From DATEEW01 sp035273665 (GTDB lineage Bacteria > Pseudomonadota > Gammaproteobacteria > Burkholderiales > SG8-39), in NCBI GenBank assembly GCA_035273665.1, contig DATEOW010000076.1, positions 1-27,744 of the forward strand: a DNA stretch of 27,744 nt, given 5' to 3'. The notes below the pieces were generated by a model. It worked only from the letters and a program-made list of their open reading frames with translations. It had not been told where the DNA came from and made no database searches. The position numbers were made by a program, and so were the translations under genes. Shown here in pieces: positions 23,350 to 27,744 of this stretch (position 1 is the first letter of the stretch; every line of letters begins with the position of its first letter).

Positions 23350-24732
23350 TTGCGGTTTCATCCGGCAAGGATCTTTTTGTTTCTCTTGCTCTGGTGTGCT
23401 ACGCCATGCGTTTTGGCGCAGTTCGTCGAGCGACCGAGCGCACCCTGGCTGCCCGGTGCTGCACCCGGCCGTGCGCCAAGCGAAGCAGTCAACGGGCAAC
23501 CCGTTTTGGTCGACCGCATTGTGGCCGTCGTCAACAACGAAGTTATCACTCGCCGCGATTTGGACGAGCGGATAGGCGTTGTCTTGCGACAACTGCAGAA
23601 ACAACAGAACCCGCGCATTCCGCCCCGCGAAGTCATCGAGCGTCAGGTACTCGAACGCATGATCGCCGATAAAGCGCAATTGCAGTTTGCCCGCGATATT
23701 GGCCTTCAAGTAGACGACCGCACTGTCGATGCTGCCATTGGACGCATCGCGGAAAACAACAAGCTGACCGCTGGTCAATTCCGAGCGGCGCTGGAACAGG
23801 ACGGCATTTCCTATAGCAAGTTCCGTCAGGACATCCGCGAAGAAATCACTTTGGCTCGCGTGCGCGAAAAAGAAGTCGACAGCAGAATTCAAGTGAGCGA
23901 AAGTGAAATCGACAACTTTCTCGAAGACCCACAGAACAAAGCGGGCACCGCGGCCATTGAATACAACATCTCCCACATCCTTGTGCGGGTGGCCGATCAG
24001 CCAAGCCCTGAGCAGGTCTCAGCTCGCTTAAAACGAGCGCAAGAGGCGCACGCGCGGGCAAAAGGTGGCCAGGACTTTGCAGAACTTGCGGTTCTGTATT
24101 CGGACGCACCAGAGGGACTGAAAGGCGGGGATATGGGGTGGCGGTCGCATGAACGCCTGCCCGAACTCTTCGCCCGTGCGCTTGCAGGGATCAAACCTGG
24201 CGAGGTGACAGATATCTTGCGTAGCCCTGCGGGTTTTCATATTTTGAAGCTCAAGGAAAAGCGCGGTGGCGTGGGCTCCGCTTTGACTGTCGAGCAGACG
24301 AAGGTCCGCCATATTCTCGTCCGTATCAATGAGCTTATTTCCGAAGCGGAAGCGAGGCGCAAACTCGGTCTGCTGCGAGAGCGCGTAATCGAGGGCGCCG
24401 ATTTTGCGGAGCTTGCGCGCTTGAATTCCGATGACGGCTCAGCTGCCAAAGGCGGAGACCTAGGTTGGGTCTCACGGGGCGATCTCGTTCCGGACTTTGA
24501 ACGTGCCATGAATGCATTGAAGCTGGGCGAGGTGAGTGAGCCGGTGAAAAGTCAGTTCGGCTTGCATCTGATCCAAGTGTTGGATCGGCGGATCGCTGAT
24601 GTGACCGGCGATCGCAAGCGCGCCGAAGCGCGTAAGGCTTTGCGTGAGCGCAAAGCCGATGAGGCCTATCAAGAATGGGTGCGCAGCATTCGAGACCGTG
24701 CGTTCGTGGACATTCGCCTCGAGGATCGGTGA
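23350..24732 (+). CDS. surA: Periplasmic chaperone/peptidyl-prolyl isomerase SurA
   Basis: SurA escorts outer-membrane proteins, LptD among them, through the periplasm. After the signal peptide comes the N-terminal chaperone domain (V-D-R-I-V-A-V-V-N-N-E-V-I-T-R-R-D-L), then two parvulin domains, each with H-I-L-V-R and G-G-D-M/L-G-W. The frame is open from 23227, inside lptD. I choose TTG 23350, 14 nt after the lptD stop, because it gives a classical signal peptide (M-R-F-H-P-A-R, then I-F-L-F-L-L-L-W, cut after V-L-A) and 461 residues. ATG 23275 would put about 25 extra residues in front of it. No strong ribosome site supports either, so coupling to lptD is likely. The start is uncertain; the identity is not. 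Confidence 0.93.
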   Translation: MRFHPARIFLFLLLWCATPCVLAQFVERPSAPWLPGAAPGRAPSEAVNGQPVLVDRIVAVVNNEVITRRDLDERIGVVLRQLQKQQNPRIPPREVIERQVLERMIADKAQLQFARDIGLQVDDRTVDAAIGRIAENNKLTAGQFRAALEQDGISYSKFRQDIREEITLARVREKEVDSRIQVSESEIDNFLEDPQNKAGTAAIEYNISHILVRVADQPSPEQVSARLKRAQEAHARAKGGQDFAELAVLYSDAPEGLKGGDMGWRSHERLPELFARALAGIKPGEVTDILRSPAGFHILKLKEKRGGVGSALTVEQTKVRHILVRINELISEAEARRKLGLLRERVIEGADFAELARLNSDDGSAAKGGDLGWVSRGDLVPDFERAMNALKLGEVSEPVKSQFGLHLIQVLDRRIADVTGDRKRAEARKALRERKADEAYQEWVRSIRDRAFVDIRLEDR

Positions 24733-25676
24733 ACGAGCGCACCATCGCCATTTGCTCCGGAGAGCCTGCCGGCGTCGGCCCGGACTTGTGTCTCGCGTTG
24801 GGTCGGCGGCAGTTCGATGCAAAGCTCCTGATATTGGCGGATCGCGAGTTGATTGCGGAGCGCGCGCGGCGCTTGTCCGTGGAATTGCCGACGAATGTAG
24901 AGATCAAGCATGTGCCCTTAGCCGGCGCTTGCACGCCCGGGCAGTTGAATCCTTTAAACGCACCTTACACACTTGCCTTGCTAGACGATGCGATGGATGG
25001 CTGTCGCGAGAAGCGTTATGCAGCGATGGTGACTGCTCCTGTGCACAAAGGTGTGATCAATGACGCCGGGATCCATTTCACCGGCCATACTGAATATCTG
25101 GCAGAGCGAGCGAATGCGAATGTGGTGATGATGCTGGTGGGCGGAGGCCTGCGCGTTGCGTTGGCCAGCACCCACCTTGCGTTGCGAGATGTTGCCCTGA
25201 GTCTTAGGCCAGAAAACCTTCGGACTACGTTGCTCGTTCTCCATCAGGACCTGCAATCACGCTTCGGGCTCGCCAAACCCCGCATTCTGGTCTGCGGTTT
25301 AAATCCGCATGCCGGAGAGGGCGGTTATCTAGGCCGCGAAGAAATAGAGTTCATCACGCCCGTTGTAGAAGATTTACGTTCCCAGGGAATGGACGTACGC
25401 GGTCCGCTCCCGGCAGATACCGTTTTTACGCCACGCGTGCTAGCGCAAGGAGATTGCGTGTTGGCCATGTATCACGATCAAGGGCTGCCGGTGCTCAAGT
25501 ACGCAAGCTTTGGCGAGGGAGTGAACGTGACGCTCGGTCTGCCTTTTATCAGAACTTCTGTCGATCATGGCACCGCGCTCGATCTGGCGGGCACCGGCAA
25601 GGCAGATCCAGGCAGCCTTTTTGAAGCAGTCGATCTCGCCATCGCCATGTCGAAGCAAGAAGCGGGGCCTCACTGA
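24729..25676 (+). CDS. pdxA: 4-hydroxythreonine-4-phosphate dehydrogenase
   Basis: PdxA oxidises 4-phosphohydroxy-L-threonine with NAD in vitamin B6 synthesis. The 315-residue product has the substrate-binding G-E-P-A-G-V-G-P-D (11-19), F-T-G-H-T-E (117-122) and the three metal-binding His: H149 (S-T-H-L), H193 (N-P-H-A-G-E) and H249 (Y-H-D-Q-G). The start is GTG 24729, sharing GTGA with the surA stop and preceded by GAGG. The longer frame from 24675 overlaps surA with no conservation. The surA-pdxA-rsmA order is the same as in E. coli. Confidence 0.95.
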   Translation: MNERTIAICSGEPAGVGPDLCLALGRRQFDAKLLILADRELIAERARRLSVELPTNVEIKHVPLAGACTPGQLNPLNAPYTLALLDDAMDGCREKRYAAMVTAPVHKGVINDAGIHFTGHTEYLAERANANVVMMLVGGGLRVALASTHLALRDVALSLRPENLRTTLLVLHQDLQSRFGLAKPRILVCGLNPHAGEGGYLGREEIEFITPVVEDLRSQGMDVRGPLPADTVFTPRVLAQGDCVLAMYHDQGLPVLKYASFGEGVNVTLGLPFIRTSVDHGTALDLAGTGKADPGSLFEAVDLAIAMSKQEAGPH

Positions 25677-25787
25677 GTCACGCAGCAAGCCGTTGGGATG
25701 CTCGGTCTCGAAGTTCATATCCTATCGGCAACGACAACCTCGGCCCATAATCTCGCTGGGCCTTGCCTCGGTTGGACCTCGGAAGAA

Positions 25788-26564
25788 ATGACTCAACATA
25801 TCCCCCGCCGTCGTTTTGGCCAAAACTTTCTGAGCGATTCCGGCGTCGTCGCCGCGATTGTGCAGGCGATCGATCCGCAGCCGGAGGATCGAATGGTCGA
25901 AATCGGCCCAGGCCTTGGCGTTTTGACAGCCCCGCTATTACAGCGATTGAAACACTTGCATGTCGTCGAGATCGATCGAGACCTCGTTGCTCACCTGAGA
26001 ACGCGGTTTCCAGAAGCGCAGTTATCGATACATGCGGGCGATGTGTTGAATTTCGACTTCGGCCTTATTCCGTCGCCCTTTCGCGTCGTCGGGAATCTGC
26101 CCTACAACATCTCCACCGAATTGCTCTTTCGATTGCAGAAATACGCGAGGCATATGGTTGACGGACATTTCATGTTGCAGCGGGAAGTTGTAGAACGCAT
26201 GATCGCCAAACCTTCGAGCGCAGCATACGGCCGCCTGTCGGTGATGCTTCAATGCCGCTTCGACATGGAAAAGATCATCGATGTGCCGCCGGAATCATTT
26301 CGTCCGGCACCGAAAGTAGACTCGGCTGTCGTCCGCATTTGCCCACTGGTTACGCGGCGCATCTCATCCAGTCACGAAGAAAAATTCAATGAAGTGGTGA
26401 CCACCGCATTTACGCAACGCCGCAAGACTCTGCGCAACGCGCTGGGGAAATTGCTCGACGAATCTGCCTTGCGGGAGTTGGGCATTGACCCGCAGTTGCG
26501 ACCGGAGAATTTAAGCGTCGCGGATTATCTTCATATCACGGCGTTTTTGCAGCGCGAGCGTTAA
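25788..26564 (+). CDS. rsmA: 16S rRNA (adenine1518/1519-N6)-dimethyltransferase
   Basis: RsmA (KsgA) dimethylates two adjacent adenines near the 3' end of 16S rRNA, a late check in 30S assembly. The 258-residue protein starts M-T-Q-H-I-P-R-R-R-F-G-Q-N-F-L, as usual, with the SAM motif E-I-G-P-G-L-G (38-44), acidic E61 and the catalytic N-L-P-Y (103-106). ATG 25788 is chosen over 25698 because the extra 30 residues do not fit the family; a GGA lies 4-5 nt upstream. The 111-nt gap after pdxA (25677-25787) shows no clear signal. Its stop overlaps the convergent gene by 4 bp. Confidence 0.95.
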   Translation: MTQHIPRRRFGQNFLSDSGVVAAIVQAIDPQPEDRMVEIGPGLGVLTAPLLQRLKHLHVVEIDRDLVAHLRTRFPEAQLSIHAGDVLNFDFGLIPSPFRVVGNLPYNISTELLFRLQKYARHMVDGHFMLQREVVERMIAKPSSAAYGRLSVMLQCRFDMEKIIDVPPESFRPAPKVDSAVVRICPLVTRRISSSHEEKFNEVVTTAFTQRRKTLRNALGKLLDESALRELGIDPQLRPENLSVADYLHITAFLQRER

Positions 26565-27325
26565 AGCTCGGGGGCCCAATGCGCGCGCGCCCGAAGCTCG
26601 CTTCGCGCGGCTTCGTAGTTCGGATAAACCTGCTCTACCGTACGCCAAAACCGCGAGGAGTGATTCATGTGACGCAGGTGCGCCAATTCATGTGCCACGA
26701 CGTAGTCGATCAAGCGTTCCTCGTAGTGCATGAGTTTCCAATTCAGTAGAACGCGCGCTTGGCCGCTTTCTTTGCGGATGCAACTGCCCCATTGGGTTTT
26801 CGCTTGCGATAGTCCAAGCTGCGGTATCGGCACCTCTAGAAGGGGCGCCATGCGCGCAATCTTTTCGGCGAAGTGGTCGCGGCTTGTCGATTTGAACCAC
26901 TCAATGACGTTGCGGCGCAAATACGCCATGTCCTCTGTCGCTTGCGCTTGCAGGCGGGTTCCGCTCAGTACCACACCGCCGATTCCTCCGCGCTCAAGGC
27001 TTAGATAGCCGCCGAGATAGGGCAGTTGCGCCCCAAACTTCCATTGAAAGGGTTCTCGGCGTTGTGATTGCGCTTCAGCGAGGCGCCGCAATATCCACCT
27101 TTTCTTTTCGGCGATGAAAGCCTCTACTTCCGCAACCGTTACCCAGCGAGGCGCGGCAGCATGCAACCCACGCTCGTCCACCGCAATTCCGATTGTTTTA
27201 CGCTTTGAGCGGCGCAGGCTGTAGGAGATGACCGTGCCGTCTAGGATGATGTGACGAGTGCGCTGTCCTGGCGCGGGCGGTTGAGTAGACGGACTTTCAA
27301 TCAGAAAGGGAAGTACATGCTGCAT
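26561..27325 (-). CDS. YgjP-like zinc metallopeptidase (DUF45, SprT-like)
   Basis: This 254-residue protein has a zinc site H-E-L-A-H (212-216) with a third ligand H222 in M-N-H-S-S-R-F-W, and the family motif T-Q-W-G-S-C (177-182), which defines the YgjP/DUF45 group. The N-terminal half contains S-Y-S-L-R-R-S-K-R-K-T-I-G, typical of the same group. The protein is predicted cytoplasmic, with no signal peptide. The substrate is unknown; the E. coli homolog is an uncharacterised predicted metallopeptidase. It sits 20 nt downstream of plsC. Its TAA overlaps the rsmA TAA in a shared TTAA. Confidence 0.9.
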   Translation of the reverse strand: MQHVLPFLIESPSTQPPAPGQRTRHIILDGTVISYSLRRSKRKTIGIAVDERGLHAAAPRWVTVAEVEAFIAEKKRWILRRLAEAQSQRREPFQWKFGAQLPYLGGYLSLERGGIGGVVLSGTRLQAQATEDMAYLRRNVIEWFKSTSRDHFAEKIARMAPLLEVPIPQLGLSQAKTQWGSCIRKESGQARVLLNWKLMHYEERLIDYVVAHELAHLRHMNHSSRFWRTVEQVYPNYEAARSELRARAHWAPEL

Positions 27326-27345
27326 GGTGGTTAAAGTTTCTGCTA

Positions 27346-27744
27346 TTACGTAGGAGCAGTGTTCGATTTATCACGAGCCGTCGACGGCGTCAGGATTTGC
27401 ATCTGCGTCTCGATCCAGTGTTCGGTCTCACGCATGAGCTCGTCTGCGTCGCGGCCGGCGGTATCGATGGGTTTCCCGATCACGACGGTAACTCGACCGG
27501 GATTCTTTACGTAACTGTTTCGGGGCCAAAGAAGGCCCGCGTTGTGAGCTACCGGCAATATGCGCGCGCCAGTGTTCAGCGCAAGGACCGCACCGCCGCG
27601 TCGATAAGTGCCGCGGGTTCCCACCGCGGTTCGTGTCCCTTCCGGAAAAATCATGATGCAGAAACCTTGCTTCAGCCGGTCCACCCCTTGAGCGATTAGC
27701 TGAGCCATCGCCTCTTTGCGATTCGCGCGGTTGATGGCGATGGG
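27346..27744 (-). CDS. plsC: 1-acyl-sn-glycerol-3-phosphate acyltransferase, C-terminal part
   Basis: PlsC adds the second acyl chain to make phosphatidic acid at the inner membrane. The frame is open to the window edge (133 codons including the stop), so the first ATG (27708) is internal: the upstream codons give P-I-A-I-N-R-A-N-R-K-E-A, as in PlsC. The motif F-P-E-G-T-R-T (acyl-acceptor binding) and the later I-L-P-V-A-H-N-A-G block are present. The N-terminal NHx4D catalytic motif lies outside the window. Probably cotranscribed with the downstream metallopeptidase gene. Confidence 0.92.
   Translation of the reverse strand, partial: PIAINRANRKEAMAQLIAQGVDRLKQGFCIMIFPEGTRTAVGTRGTYRRGGAVLALNTGARILPVAHNAGLLWPRNSYVKNPGRVTVVIGKPIDTAGRDADELMRETEHWIETQMQILTPSTARDKSNTAPT

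Overview
The window looks like a conserved chromosomal stretch of a betaproteobacterium. The evidence is the protein sequences (Fis, UbiH, AmgK, MurU, LptD, SurA and a SpoT with the K-F-K-D synthetase motif) and the gene order: amgK-murU is divergent from lptD-surA-pdxA-rsmA, yicC-gmk-rpoZ-spoT is an operon, and a Ser/Thr kinase plus PP2C phosphatase precede rph-rdgB-hemW. I cannot name the genus. I saw no tRNA, rRNA, CRISPR array, prophage or insertion sequence. Coding density is very high, with many 1-8 nt overlaps and several GTG or TTG starts.

Layout. (1) 2-559: the 3' end of a tartronate semialdehyde reductase gene, closed by a strong two-way terminator. (2) 619-6745, minus strand: yicC, gmk, rpoZ and spoT (RNA turnover, GMP kinase, RNA polymerase omega, ppGpp metabolism), then a gene for a 644-residue Ala/Glu/Arg-rich helical protein built on an uninterrupted 14-residue repeat. 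(3) 6905-11356, plus strand: protein kinase, PP2C phosphatase, RNase PH, dITP/XTP pyrophosphatase and the heme chaperone HemW. (4) 11353-20826, minus strand: amgK, murU, pepP, ubiH, dusB, fis, purH, purD and hemF (cell-wall recycling, peptidase, ubiquinone, tRNA modification, nucleoid protein, purine synthesis, heme synthesis). (5) 20967-26564, plus strand: lptD, surA, pdxA and rsmA. (6) 26561-27744, minus strand: a YgjP-like metallopeptidase and the 3' part of plsC.

How the genes fit together. Most are core genes. Nucleotide and ppGpp supply (gmk, spoT, purH, purD, rdgB) sit near RNA processing (yicC, rph, rsmA, dusB), heme and quinone synthesis (hemW, hemF, ubiH) and envelope assembly (lptD, surA, amgK, murU, plsC). 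HemF and UbiH point to an oxygen-using organism.

Most notable is the 14-residue repeat protein at 619-2553. Its 39 gapless units fill residues 97-642. Arg at unit position 8 occurs in 23 of the first 26 units, and Glu at position 12 in 22 of 26. I do not recognise it; a long cytoplasmic rod or filament is the most natural reading. Also worth a second look are the kinase/phosphatase pair coupled by start-stop overlap to rph, an LptD with only one Cys pair in the mature protein, and several start-codon decisions (gmk, surA, murU, hemF) where automatic annotation is likely to be wrong.
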